A stretch of 64,000 nt of DNA, from the NCBI GenBank assembly GCA_002353825.1, contig DEKJ01000028.1, positions 68,776 to 132,775 of the forward strand, in the 5' to 3' direction. Position 1 is the stretch's first letter. Each line of letters begins with the position of its first letter. This document shows positions 1 to 7,795 of this stretch, one piece after another. A program made the translations under genes and the position numbers. The stretch is from Prevotella sp. UBA2725. Its GTDB lineage: Bacteria; Bacteroidota; Bacteroidia; Bacteroidales; Bacteroidaceae. The notes beneath the pieces are model-generated. The model searched no databases and was not told where the DNA came from. It saw only the letters and a program-made list of their open reading frames with translations.

Positions 1-98
1 TATGGGGCGGTAACGCGTCACATATGAGGCGGTAACGCGTCGCATATGGGGCGGTAACGCGACGCATATGAGGTGGTAACGCGTCGCATATGCGGCGT
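1..98. repeat. 22-bp tandem repeat, about 4.5 copies
   Basis: Four full copies of a 22-base unit of the form tatgRggcggtaacgcgtc plus three bases follow one another, and a decayed fifth copy begins near 89. The array is cut by the window start, so its full length is unknown. It lies just downstream of the minus-strand DUF6169 remnant. There are no unique spacers between units, so it is not CRISPR. Function unknown. Confidence 0.9.
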
Positions 99-113
99 GA
101 TGGCAATAGCTCT

Positions 114-511
114 TTACTTCTCCAACATCTCCTTTTGCTCCTCAAAATCCCGAAGTATGGCTTGAAGGGCAGGATGATCATTAGCAACTATTATCGCTGT
201 ATAGATAACTTCGTCTTCTATTTTTGCCTTAGCTGTTCTAATAATAAAACGTTCATTAGCTTCTCTTTCGAACCATGAAAGAAACAATCTATTTCGTGCA
301 GCCTCTCTGCCATCAGATGTATCACAAATATAGAGCAAGACTTCTTTGTTTGCCCTAAAAAACTCATTAATAATAGAAAGAATCGTTTTCTCTACTTTAT
401 CATCATAAGGCGAACGCTCTGTATCTATTTTTTGGATAATGAATTGATAAGTAGAAGTATTATCTCATAAGGAGCAGCTTCTTGAATTTTAGCAAGTGAG
501 AACTTAATCAT
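114..511 (-). pseudogene. DUF6169-like gene, broken by frameshift and probable internal deletion
   Basis: The C-terminal part reads openly from about 450 down to a TAA at 114 and includes YICDTSDGREAARNRLF and a tail ending in ILRDFEEQKEMLEK, which I recognise as typical of DUF6169 proteins of Bacteroidetes. The natural start (MIKFSLAKIQEAAPYE, ATG at 511) is in another frame that stops after 28 codons. The two halves join near 450-460 only by changing frame, and about 35-40 residues expected between them appear to be missing. The start overlaps the stop of the 43-residue gene upstream by 4 bases (ATGA). The biochemical role of the family is unknown. A shorter functional protein from an internal start at 338 cannot be excluded. 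Confidence 0.65.
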
Positions 512-639
512 AGAAAGACTACTTTGCCTTTAATCCCTTCACTGGCCCAGTTCTCTTCCGTTTGTTTACGTATCTCCTCTTTGTGCTTCAAGGCTTTCTT
601 GAAGGCGTTCAAGAGCTCTTCTTTATTCATCTTGCTCAT
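508..639 (-). CDS. Small protein (43 residues), partner of the DUF6169 remnant
   Basis: An ATG at 639 opens a 43-codon frame rich in Lys and Glu (MSKMNKEELLNAFKKALKHK at the N terminus), ending in TGA at 508. A -7 box lies 16 bases upstream, and the ATGA overlap with the next frame indicates translational coupling. The N-terminal half looks like one amphipathic helix. I recall short proteins of this kind next to DUF6169 genes, but know no function. Since its coupled partner is broken, it may be a leftover of a two-gene module. Confidence 0.55.
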   Translation of the reverse strand: MSKMNKEELLNAFKKALKHKEEIRKQTEENWASEGIKGKVVFL

Positions 640-955
640 AAACTATCTTTTTTGCAAAAATAATATGTTTTTCTTAATTGAACAAGGATTCAACAGAATA
701 TTTATCTTAAAAATTCTCCAACCTTTGGCGCAGCAATTATATCACTAATATCATTGCAAGCTAAGTTTTTATCCTTAGTATTGGCAAATTACCAAAATTA
801 TTGTAAGTTTGAAATCCATATTCATGCCTATCACAGAAACGACATCTCATCGCATCTATTAAAAGCGCTCATTTCCTACGGTAGTAATCAACCCTTCCCC
901 TTTGGGATTTTCTGCCTTCCGATAACGGAAGGACCGAGGATAGTGGGATTAAGGG
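640..955. other. Intergenic stretch without a gene
   Basis: About 316 bases lie between the small-protein gene and the HAD gene. The stretch is AT-rich at its left end, holds the -7 box at 655-662 and, from 885 on, a dispersed hairpin repeat. I see no convincing coding frame on either strand. Confidence 0.6.
655..662 (-). promoter_or_regulatory. Bacteroidetes -7 box (TATTTTTG)
   Basis: On the minus strand the sequence reads TATTTTTG, matching TAnnTTTG, 16 bases before the 43-residue gene. No clear -33 element was identified. Confidence 0.5.
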
Positions 956-963
956 TTAGGGCT
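885..963 (-). repeat. Dispersed hairpin repeat, copy 1
   Basis: Read on the minus strand this is about 79 bases with a central hairpin CCTTCCG-TTAT-CGGAAGG and an end reading CCCAAAGGGGAAGGGTTGAT. A second copy in the opposite window orientation lies at 22844-22922. The HAD gene stop codon lies inside the first bases of the element. The stems differ between copies but remain paired. Confidence 0.75.
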
Positions 964-1765
964 TTAAGAACTTTTCCACGACATGTGCCACTCCATCTTC
1001 CTCATTGGAATAGGTGATGTAGTCGGCCTTGTCCTGGATATCTTTAGGTGCATTAGCCATTGCCACGCCAAGTCCGGCAAACTCAATCATGCTCTGGTCG
1101 TTGTAACCATCGCCACAAGCAATGACCTGTTCGCGAGGAATACCTAACTGTTTGATAAGCTGTCGTAAGGAGTTGCTCTTGTCGATACCCGGCGGCACAC
1201 ACTCAAGGAAGAAACCGGCAGAACGATAAGCATCCATCTTGCCGCGGAAGGTCTCGACGACCTGCTGCTCAAACTGATGAAGCGGCTCGGTGTCACCGAC
1301 GACAAGACATTTATTAATAGGATATTGCACCTGATGGACGAAATCATTATACTCCACGACCGGCATCTTATTGATAAATGCTTCGTGAAGGACGTATTTA
1401 TTGGCTTTCTTGGTGGCCGCTATCTTCTCGTCTTGATAGGTCAGCATCTCAAAGCCGTGTGCCTTCACCATATCATAGAGAGGGGGCACGACGGCAGGGA
1501 CGAGGGGCTGGTCATACACGACCTTGCTCGTCTTGCAATCGGTGATGCGTCCGCCATTGAAAGCGAGGATATAACCACCATAGGTCTTGAGGTCGAGTTC
1601 GTCGGCCAAGGCCGTGATACCATAGGTAGGCCGGCCGGAAGCCAACACGATTTTCACGCCCTTCTCCTCTGCCTTCAGCAAAGCCTCGCGGGTACGCGGC
1701 GTCATCTCTTTCTTACTGTTTGTCAGCGTGCCGTCGAGGTCGAGCACGATCATTGTGTAGTTCAT
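956..1765 (-). CDS. Cof-type HAD-IIB sugar phosphatase
   Basis: A 269-residue cytoplasmic hydrolase of the haloacid dehalogenase superfamily, IIB (Cof/YidA-like) subfamily. Motif I is DLDGTLTNS near residue 9, with the nucleophile and acid/base aspartates. Motif II is LASGRPT near 43. Motif IV, GDGYNDQSM near residue 217, carries the Mg-binding acidic residues. The long insert between motifs II and III is the IIB cap. Family members dephosphorylate sugar phosphates, flavin or pyridoxal phosphates, and the substrate cannot be read from sequence. The ATG overlaps the stop of the upstream kinase-like gene by 4 bases (ATGA), so the two are probably translated together. Length is normal for the family. 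Confidence 0.9.
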   Translation of the reverse strand: MNYTMIVLDLDGTLTNSKKEMTPRTREALLKAEEKGVKIVLASGRPTYGITALADELDLKTYGGYILAFNGGRITDCKTSKVVYDQPLVPAVVPPLYDMVKAHGFEMLTYQDEKIAATKKANKYVLHEAFINKMPVVEYNDFVHQVQYPINKCLVVGDTEPLHQFEQQVVETFRGKMDAYRSAGFFLECVPPGIDKSNSLRQLIKQLGIPREQVIACGDGYNDQSMIEFAGLGVAMANAPKDIQDKADYITYSNEEDGVAHVVEKFLKP

Positions 1766-2445
1766 GAATGTTTAGAATATTTCGGTGACTGACTGTGATA
1801 GGTCGCTACATTATCATCATCAGCCTTATAAATAATGGTATCAATAAAGTATAGATTTCCATCAATACCAACAAGAACATTATTAGGAGAAGCATCAAAT
1901 ATATCATGGATTCCATTAGAATAATATTCTCCATCCATTTGTGACTGGAAGCCAAGTCGATTAAGCTCTTCGGCTATCTCGCTCTCTGATGCTTCACGGG
2001 CAGCGATGATGTAAGGTTGACTAAGAACTGCGCAAACTTTACCATCTCTGTTCTCAGCGAATCCTATCATAGTATACGCGCAATCAGGGAAGTACTCATT
2101 ATGAGCTTTTATACGATCAAAGAATGGCGAAAGATTGTCATCAGAATAACGGAAGTCGTTTAACTTATAAACAACTTTATTTACTTTCGAAAGATAAACC
2201 TCATTCTCAGAGCCCCTGTCCGCATAGTCTCCCAAAGAGTCTGTTTCTATCCAATAGCCATTACCCTCAGCCCACTTTTTTAATTTAGCGACTTGGACTC
2301 CCTTGCAATCCGTTGTTCCCGCAACCGCTTGAATTGATTCAAGCACTCCTTGTGCGACAGATTCAACTTGCTCCAGGATTCCACTGACTGCAGCTTGATG
2401 GCATTGATCTTCTTGTGATAATCGTTTAGTACCGGTTCCATCCAT
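1762..2445 (-). CDS. Kinase-like protein resembling polyvalent-protein kinase domains
   Basis: A 227-residue protein without signal peptide or membrane segment. The second half shows a degraded protein-kinase pattern: KVVYKLND (candidate phosphate-binding lysine), then IHDIFDASPNNVLVG, which resembles an HDxxxxN catalytic loop, then LYFIDTII, where the aspartate may replace that of DFG. This resembles kinase domains found in phage and conjugative polyvalent proteins, an assignment made by eye. The first 60 residues look helical. It overlaps the HAD phosphatase gene by ATGA and has its own -7 box at 2473-2480. Function is unknown; a toxin-like or regulatory kinase is a guess. Confidence 0.55.
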   Translation of the reverse strand: MDGTGTKRLSQEDQCHQAAVSGILEQVESVAQGVLESIQAVAGTTDCKGVQVAKLKKWAEGNGYWIETDSLGDYADRGSENEVYLSKVNKVVYKLNDFRYSDDNLSPFFDRIKAHNEYFPDCAYTMIGFAENRDGKVCAVLSQPYIIAAREASESEIAEELNRLGFQSQMDGEYYSNGIHDIFDASPNNVLVGIDGNLYFIDTIIYKADDDNVATYHSQSPKYSKHS

Positions 2446-2472
2446 TATTCCTTTCTTCTATGATTCTACTTG

Positions 2473-2480
2473 CAAAGTTA
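2473..2480 (-). promoter_or_regulatory. Bacteroidetes -7 box (TAACTTTG)
   Basis: The minus strand reads TAACTTTG 27 bases before the kinase-like gene. It is a good match to TAnnTTTG and the probable promoter of the kinase-HAD pair. Confidence 0.65.
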
Positions 2481-2556
2481 AGCATTCTTTCCTACATTTA
2501 TGTTGCTAAAAAGGCAAAATTAACGCTCTCGTAGGCATTAATCAACAAAAAAGCAG

Positions 2557-2564
2557 TAACTTTG
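2557..2564 (+). promoter_or_regulatory. Bacteroidetes -7 box (TAACTTTG)
   Basis: TAACTTTG lies 30 bases before the glycyl-tRNA synthetase ATG. It overlaps a possible upstream TTG start at 2562, which argues that translation begins at the ATG at 2595. Confidence 0.7.
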
Positions 2565-2594
2565 CGGCTAAAAGTAAAATTTGCAATAGAAATC

Positions 2595-4154
2595 ATGGCA
2601 GAAGATGTATTTAAGAAGATTGTAAGCCATTGTAAGGAATATGGCTTCGTGTTTCCCAGTTCTGAAATCTATCCCGAGGGCCTCGCAGCCGTCTACGACT
2701 ACGGACCAAACGGTGTAGAGCTGAAGAACAACATCAAGAAATACTGGTGGGACTCAATGGTGCTGCTCCACAACAACATCGTCGGTATTGATGCCGCCAT
2801 CTTCATGAACCCTACCGTATGGAAGGCCAGCGGTCACGTGGATGCTTTCAATGATCCTCTCATCGACAACCGCGACTCGAAGAAGCGCTATCGTGCTGAT
2901 AACCTCATCGAGGATCAGATTGCCAAATACGATGAGAAAATTGATAAGGAGGTGAAGAAAGCCGCCAAGAAGTTTGGTGACGCCTTCGATGAGAAGAAGT
3001 TCCGCGAGACCAACCCCCGTGTGCTGGAGCACCAGAAGAAGCGCGACGCCCTCCATGCCCGTTACACCGCTGCTATGCAGGGTCCGGATCTCGAGGAGCT
3101 GAAGCAGATCATCCTCGACGAGGGTATCGTTGATCCTATTAGCGGCACAAAGAACTGGACTGACGTGCGTCAGTTCAACCTGATGTTCTCTACCGAGATC
3201 GGTTCGACAGCCGGCGCTACGAACAAGATCTATCTGCGTCCGGAGACGGCACAGGGTATCTTTGTCAACTTCCTTAATGTGCAGCGCACGACGCGTCAGA
3301 AGCTGCCGTTCGGTATTGCTCAGATTGGTAAGGCTTTCCGCAACGAGATCGTTGCCCGTCAGTTTGTCTTCCGTATGCGCGAGTTCGAGCAGATGGAGAT
3401 GCAGTTCTTCTGCCAGCCCGGCACGGAGATGCACTGGTTCGAATATTGGAAGAAGGCCCGCCTGGCTTGGCACGAGGCACTCGGCATGGGCGATGAGAAC
3501 TATCGTTTCCACGACCACGAGAAGCTTGCTTTCTATGCCAACGCAGCTACAGATATCGAGTTCAAGATGCCGTTCGGCTTCAAGGAGGTCGAGGGTATCC
3601 ACAGCCGTACCAACTATGACCTCTCGCAGCACGAGAAGTTCAGCGGCACGAAGATGCGCTATTTCGACCCGGACAAGAACGAGAGCTACGTACCTTACGA
3701 CGTGGAGACCTCTATCGGTGTAGACCGTATGTTCCTCTCCGTGATGTGCCACGCTTACCAGGAGCAGAAGCTTGATAATGGTACGACACGTGTCGTGCTC
3801 TCTCTGCCTGCCGCCCTCGCTCCTATCAAGTGCGCCGTGCTGCCGTTGGTCAACAAGGACGGACTGCCCGAGAAGGCTCAGGAGATCCAGGACGAGCTGA
3901 AGTTCCACTTCACCACCCATATCGACGCCAAGGACTCTATCGGCAAGCGTTATCGCCGTGAGGATGCCATCGGCACTCCTTACTGTGTCACCGTCGATGG
4001 TCAGACGCTCGAGGACAACACCGTCACGCTTCGTCACCGCGATACGATGGAGCAGGAGCGCGTGAATGTCAATGAGCTCCGTGCCATCATCGAGGACCGT
4101 GTGAGCATCACTTCACTGCTGAAGAAGCTCGCCAACGATATCAAAGACCTGTAA
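2595..4154 (+). CDS. glyQS: Glycine-tRNA ligase (single-chain class II type)
   Basis: A 519-residue homodimeric class II synthetase that charges tRNA-Gly with glycine using ATP (EC 6.1.1.14). It is of the alpha-2 type found in archaea, eukaryotes and some bacteria, not the alpha2-beta2 type of E. coli. The N terminus carries the family signature SSEIYPEGLAAVYDYGPNG. Motif 2 is FRNEIVARQFVFRMREFEQM, followed by MQFF. Motif 3 is around SIGVDRMFLSV. The last 100 or so residues form the anticodon-binding domain, including GTPYCVTVDG. The in-frame extension back to a TTG at 2562 would start inside the promoter, so ATG 2595 is chosen. A hairpin (4167-4199) follows the gene. Sure identification. Confidence 0.97.
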   Translation: MAEDVFKKIVSHCKEYGFVFPSSEIYPEGLAAVYDYGPNGVELKNNIKKYWWDSMVLLHNNIVGIDAAIFMNPTVWKASGHVDAFNDPLIDNRDSKKRYRADNLIEDQIAKYDEKIDKEVKKAAKKFGDAFDEKKFRETNPRVLEHQKKRDALHARYTAAMQGPDLEELKQIILDEGIVDPISGTKNWTDVRQFNLMFSTEIGSTAGATNKIYLRPETAQGIFVNFLNVQRTTRQKLPFGIAQIGKAFRNEIVARQFVFRMREFEQMEMQFFCQPGTEMHWFEYWKKARLAWHEALGMGDENYRFHDHEKLAFYANAATDIEFKMPFGFKEVEGIHSRTNYDLSQHEKFSGTKMRYFDPDKNESYVPYDVETSIGVDRMFLSVMCHAYQEQKLDNGTTRVVLSLPAALAPIKCAVLPLVNKDGLPEKAQEIQDELKFHFTTHIDAKDSIGKRYRREDAIGTPYCVTVDGQTLEDNTVTLRHRDTMEQERVNVNELRAIIEDRVSITSLLKKLANDIKDL

Positions 4155-4166
4155 AAAGGGAAGAGG

Positions 4167-4199
4167 TAAGAGTGAAGAGTGATGAATCAGTCACTCTTA
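4167..4199 (+). terminator. Hairpin after glycyl-tRNA synthetase gene
   Basis: TAAGAGTGA and TCACTCTTA form a 9-bp stem around a 15-base loop, 13 bases after the stop codon. The U-run after it is poor, so it may be only a weak terminator. Confidence 0.4.
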
Positions 4200-4239
4200 C
4201 TCTTATTACAAATAATATACATTAATATATAGAACATTA

Positions 4240-4890
4240 ATGCTGAAGATAACTGAGATAAAGAGGTTGACGAGAAAGGCAATGTTTTTGTTGCCTCTCT
4301 TCGTTGCTGCCCTCGCACTTTCATTGAGCGCTTGCTCTGAGTCGGACAACACCGTGGAGGAATATCCCAACTGGGAGAACAAGAACGCTACTTATTGGGA
4401 CTCTCTGTACACTGCGACACAAACGAAAGTGAACAATGGTGACACTTCGTGGAAGATTATCAAGAGTTTCTCCATTGAGGACACGCTGAAGTCATCGCCC
4501 AAGACCGATTATATCATCGTGAATGTGCAGACAGCAGGCAAAGGCTCCGGCTGCCCGATCTACACCGACTCGGTGCGCGTGCGCTACACAGGCCGACTGT
4601 TGCCATCAACCTCTTATCCCAGTGGTTATATCTTCGACACGACAAACTATAACAATGCGGTCGACAGTATCTCAGGTGTTGCCGACTTCAAGGTCAGCGG
4701 CCTCACTTCGGGCTTTGCAACAGCCGTACAGCACATGCATATTGGTGACATTTGGGAGGTCTATATTCCCTGGACCCTCGGCTACGGCACTGAGGCCAGT
4801 TCATCAATCCCTGCCTATTCGGTACTGAAGTTCCGCATCCAGCTCGTCGCCTATGCGAGGGCGGGATCGAAGTTGCCAAAGTGGAAATAA
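4240..4890 (+). CDS. FKBP-type peptidyl-prolyl isomerase lipoprotein
   Basis: A 216-residue lipoprotein. The N terminus has basic residues, a hydrophobic stretch (MFLLPLFVAALALSL) and a lipobox ending in LSAC near residue 32, so it should be anchored in the outer or inner membrane. The C-terminal half has the FKBP pattern: VRVRYTGRLL, YIFDTT, a segment around SGFATAVQHMHIGD, then YIPWTLGYG and SVLKFRIQLVAY. FKBPs catalyse cis-trans isomerisation of peptidyl-proline bonds and help fold exported proteins. The segment between the lipid anchor and the domain (about 40-90) looks like a Bacteroidetes-specific extension. The start at 4240 gives a long n-region; a later Met at residue 15 is possible. 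It ends before a strong terminator. Confidence 0.88.
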   Translation: MLKITEIKRLTRKAMFLLPLFVAALALSLSACSESDNTVEEYPNWENKNATYWDSLYTATQTKVNNGDTSWKIIKSFSIEDTLKSSPKTDYIIVNVQTAGKGSGCPIYTDSVRVRYTGRLLPSTSYPSGYIFDTTNYNNAVDSISGVADFKVSGLTSGFATAVQHMHIGDIWEVYIPWTLGYGTEASSSIPAYSVLKFRIQLVAYARAGSKLPKWK

Positions 4891-4905
4891 TAGAGTGATA
4901 TGATA

Positions 4906-4938
4906 AATCCCCGTACAGTCTGCCGATTGTACGGGGAT
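4906..4938 (+). terminator. Rho-independent terminator
   Basis: AATCCCCGTACA pairs with TGTACGGGGATT and is followed by ATTTTTT, 16 bases after the FKBP stop. It is a strong intrinsic terminator. It also faces the end of the convergent GH67 gene. Confidence 0.85.
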
Positions 4939-4959
4939 TATTTTTTCAGGAGAAACAAT

Positions 4960-6828
4960 TTATTGACGACTTTTGCAAACAATATTGCTCTTTTTAGCAA
5001 ATCTTCCAAAGTATCTCAAACACACGTCTCGCCATAGCCGGACATTGTCAGCCTGAATCTTCAACAAACTATCAACCCGCAACCAGCGTGAGCCATCAGC
5101 ATCTCCGTCACGCTGTTCTATAGTCTTTACCTCTTTCCACACACACGAATAATCCTCAACACTCTTTACGCCACGGTCATAGTGAAGCTGCATATTGTCC
5201 CAAAGCGTGAGGCCATTCCGCATCTCATAGTCCCAAGGCACATGGTGGAACCAAAGCAGATATTTTTCCGGACAAGTCTCCAGATTGTCGTAAAGTGAAC
5301 GGTAAGGCTCGCGGTATTGCGACACAGCATCCGACCCTTTTGACGACCGGTCGAAACCGATGCCGAGACTGTCTGCTTTGTGATAATAGACGGGGCACCA
5401 CTCTATCGGATAATCAGCACGATAACCGTCGGGCTCGGGGCCATAGTGACCGTCGAAAGCAAAGATATGATGCAGGCCGAGCGGCATCATGTAGTCGACA
5501 CAATCCTCCCGACTCTTCAACATCATCGGCTCGACAGCAGCAAGGAAGGTCGAGTCAGAGGAGAACGTGAGCCTCAACCACTCGTCGGCGATCTGCTCCG
5601 AGGTAAGTGTCGGGTCCCACGCCAGTCGTCCGAAGGCATACCAGTTGGCTTGCGAGAAGTCGTGATGAGTCCAGTTGGTCTCATCCCCGATGTTGCTCAC
5701 GCCTGCGACACCTTTCAGCGTCTTAGGACTGACATAGCCGAAGAATTCCTTCCACATCGATGCGAGGTAAACGAGATGCTTCGCCTGACCCGTATATTCT
5801 TGAGCAATCTGGAACTCTACTGCCTGACTGGTCTTAGGCATGTTGTCAAAGATGGGCGAGTAAGGTTCGCGTGGCTGGAAGTCGAGCGGTCCGTTCTTCG
5901 ACTGTAGGATGACGTTGTCACGGAACTGTCCATCGAGATCTTTAAACTCCGAAACGGCTTGTTTCACGCGATCCTCACCCTTGTGTTTGGCACCATAAAC
6001 GAAGGAGCGCCACAGTACGATGCCGCCATAAGGCTTGAGGGCATCGGCGAGCATGTTGGCGCCATCGGCATGCGAGCGGCCATAGTCGAACGGTCCGGGT
6101 TGTCCTTCAGAATTAGCTTTGACGAGGAAGCCGCCGAAGTCGGGCACTGCCTTGTAGATCTCCTTCACTTTTTGCTGCCACCACTTGATGACTTCCACGT
6201 TAAGCGGGTCGGCCGTCTTCGTGGCTCCTAACGCCAGTGGCGAACCGAAGTTGACGGATAAGTACACCTTAATATAATAGGGGCGCAGGATATTCGCTAT
6301 CATGCGCACGGTGTCGATATAGGCATGTGTGAGAACCTTCGGTGAGGCATTGACATTATTGAGCACGCAACCATTGATCCCCACGGAGAGATTCGCCAAG
6401 CCATAGGCACGGATCCGTGCCTTCCAAGCTTCGCCTTTCATCCTGCTGCTCCAAAAGATGCTGCGGCCGGCATAACCGCGCTCAATGCTTCCGTCGAGAT
6501 TATCCCAGTGGTTGAGGATGCGGTATTTGAATGCAGGAGTCTCCTTCACGCTGAGTGGTTGCATCCCCTTCCCTATCCGACCACAAGCTGTCAGACGCGC
6601 TACCGCCATACGGCCGTAGGCACCTCCCTGCGGAGTACTGGCTTGGACGACGATGCGCTCCGGAGAGATTGCCTCAATGTTGAACCCTTCACCAAGTCCG
6701 TCGACATGTTTCACTGTCACTTTCCGTGCTACATCCAGATTCATTTTTCCCATCCAAAGCTTGCTGCCGTCGTTGGCATAAGTGGAGAGACTGAAAAGAG
6801 TAACGATTAAGAGAATAATTTTATCCAT
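4960..6828 (-). CDS. GH67 alpha-glucuronidase (secreted)
   Basis: A 622-residue enzyme with a signal peptide (hydrophobic start, then STYAND). GH67 enzymes release 4-O-methyl-glucuronic acid from the non-reducing end of aldouronic acids produced from xylan. The family core is clear: YRILNHWDNLDGSIERGYAG near residue 105, VKANSEGQPGPF near 240 (acid), KNGPLDFQPREP near 313 (Asp of the catalytic pair) and EFQIAQEYTGQ near 335 (Glu of the pair). At 622 residues it is shorter than the usual 680-700. The shortage lies in the N-terminal accessory domain before residue 100; the catalytic part looks complete. It stands alone between convergent and divergent genes, with its own promoter at 6956-6963. 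Confidence 0.93.
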   Translation of the reverse strand: MDKIILLIVTLFSLSTYANDGSKLWMGKMNLDVARKVTVKHVDGLGEGFNIEAISPERIVVQASTPQGGAYGRMAVARLTACGRIGKGMQPLSVKETPAFKYRILNHWDNLDGSIERGYAGRSIFWSSRMKGEAWKARIRAYGLANLSVGINGCVLNNVNASPKVLTHAYIDTVRMIANILRPYYIKVYLSVNFGSPLALGATKTADPLNVEVIKWWQQKVKEIYKAVPDFGGFLVKANSEGQPGPFDYGRSHADGANMLADALKPYGGIVLWRSFVYGAKHKGEDRVKQAVSEFKDLDGQFRDNVILQSKNGPLDFQPREPYSPIFDNMPKTSQAVEFQIAQEYTGQAKHLVYLASMWKEFFGYVSPKTLKGVAGVSNIGDETNWTHHDFSQANWYAFGRLAWDPTLTSEQIADEWLRLTFSSDSTFLAAVEPMMLKSREDCVDYMMPLGLHHIFAFDGHYGPEPDGYRADYPIEWCPVYYHKADSLGIGFDRSSKGSDAVSQYREPYRSLYDNLETCPEKYLLWFHHVPWDYEMRNGLTLWDNMQLHYDRGVKSVEDYSCVWKEVKTIEQRDGDADGSRWLRVDSLLKIQADNVRLWRDVCLRYFGRFAKKSNIVCKSRQ

Positions 6829-6955
6829 AGTTTATATCTCATAAGAAGACAGCGAAGCTCCCTCCAATTCAAGCAATACAAGAATAGCATGATAAATAAT
6901 TGATATGTTTCATACGCTAACAATTGTTTTTAGGAGCAGTGCCTCATCATTGACG

Positions 6956-6963
6956 CAAAGTTA
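6956..6963 (-). promoter_or_regulatory. Bacteroidetes -7 box (TAACTTTG)
   Basis: The minus strand reads TATATAACTTTG about 130 bases before the GH67 start, giving a leader of about 120 bases in which I see no clear regulatory structure. Confidence 0.6.
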
Positions 6964-7025
6964 TATAAAATAACAACGCTCGCCGTTAATTATCGTATCA
7001 AATCAATGAATGGATGTATCAGTAA

Positions 7026-7069
7026 CAAAAAAAAGCACTGCGATTACAATAACCACAGTGCTATTTTTT
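7026..7069 (-). terminator. Intrinsic terminator after the cohesin-like gene
   Basis: AGCACTG and CAGTGCT form a stem flanked by A/T runs on both sides. On the minus strand it ends in an eight-base T-run, 27 bases after the stop of the cohesin-like gene. Confidence 0.75.
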
Positions 7070-7095
7070 GTTTATGTGAACCTTACAAAGATAGA

Positions 7096-7770
7096 TTACT
7101 TCTTCACGGCCACTTTTTTACCATCGACGATATACACACCGCTCTCAGTAATCTTATTCAACTTCTGACCTGCGATCGTATAAATACCAGCCTTCTTTGC
7201 TGATTTATCAACAGTAACGTTCCTGATGGCGGTTGGATTCTTAGATACGGTAAAGTTCAGAGTCTGATCAGGAAAATAGCCCTTACCATCAGAAGTGCTC
7301 AGAATTGGCGTAGCATCCAATTTCACGAACTTTATCTTGGAAATCAACCCTTTATAAGCACCTTCGGTCATATTAGAAGCAGCCTTCAAGGTAAGAGTCA
7401 AAACTGTACCAGAAGCTTGCTTAAAAGCCTTTTGACCAGTATTGTATATCAGGAAAAGATACGTATTTGGAATTACCTCCTTGTTAGCGTTCTGAGCAGG
7501 TCTAATGTCTACAACTGACTTCTTTGTCAAAAGATCACCAATCTGACACTCCACATCGTCATCTTCATCTGTTGCAAGACTGATTCCTTCCGGCAGCTGG
7601 ATATAGAACTGCGCAGAAGCTGCAGTGACACTTGATTCCAGCGAGCAAGTTAGATCAGCCGTTTCGCCCGGCTTAATCGTTATGCTATTGTTGAAAGTAA
7701 CCTTCTGAGCCATGGCGTTGATAGAAGTAATCAATGCGACGACTGCAATAATCATCTTTAATTTATTCAT
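7096..7770 (-). CDS. Secreted cohesin-like protein with sorting-type tail
   Basis: A 224-residue protein. The start is set at ATG 7770 (MNKLKMII), because the open frame further upstream only mirrors the neighbouring gene. A signal peptide ends at INAMAQ. The body begins KPGETADLTCSL and continues with AAQFYIQLPEGISL-like strands, the pattern of cohesin domains (GDTV..P.......A..F.L..P.GL). This is a resemblance seen by eye. The last 45 residues (GIYTIAGQKLNKITESGVYI, then a Lys-rich end) look like a Bacteroidetes secretion or sorting tail. It lies 25 bases after a gene whose product ends in a dockerin, so the two may bind each other at the cell surface. No catalytic motif was seen. Confidence 0.7.
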   Translation of the reverse strand: MNKLKMIIAVVALITSINAMAQKVTFNNSITIKPGETADLTCSLESSVTAASAQFYIQLPEGISLATDEDDDVECQIGDLLTKKSVVDIRPAQNANKEVIPNTYLFLIYNTGQKAFKQASGTVLTLTLKAASNMTEGAYKGLISKIKFVKLDATPILSTSDGKGYFPDQTLNFTVSKNPTAIRNVTVDKSAKKAGIYTIAGQKLNKITESGVYIVDGKKVAVKK

Positions 7771-7795
7771 CTTTATAATTGCAATTCTGTTGCCC

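Noticed and set aside
2754..4037. Long open frame (427 codons) on the minus strand opposite the glycyl-tRNA synthetase gene
   Set aside because: It mirrors a strongly coding gene with biased codons, is Leu/Val-rich without family motifs and has no promoter or start signal of its own.
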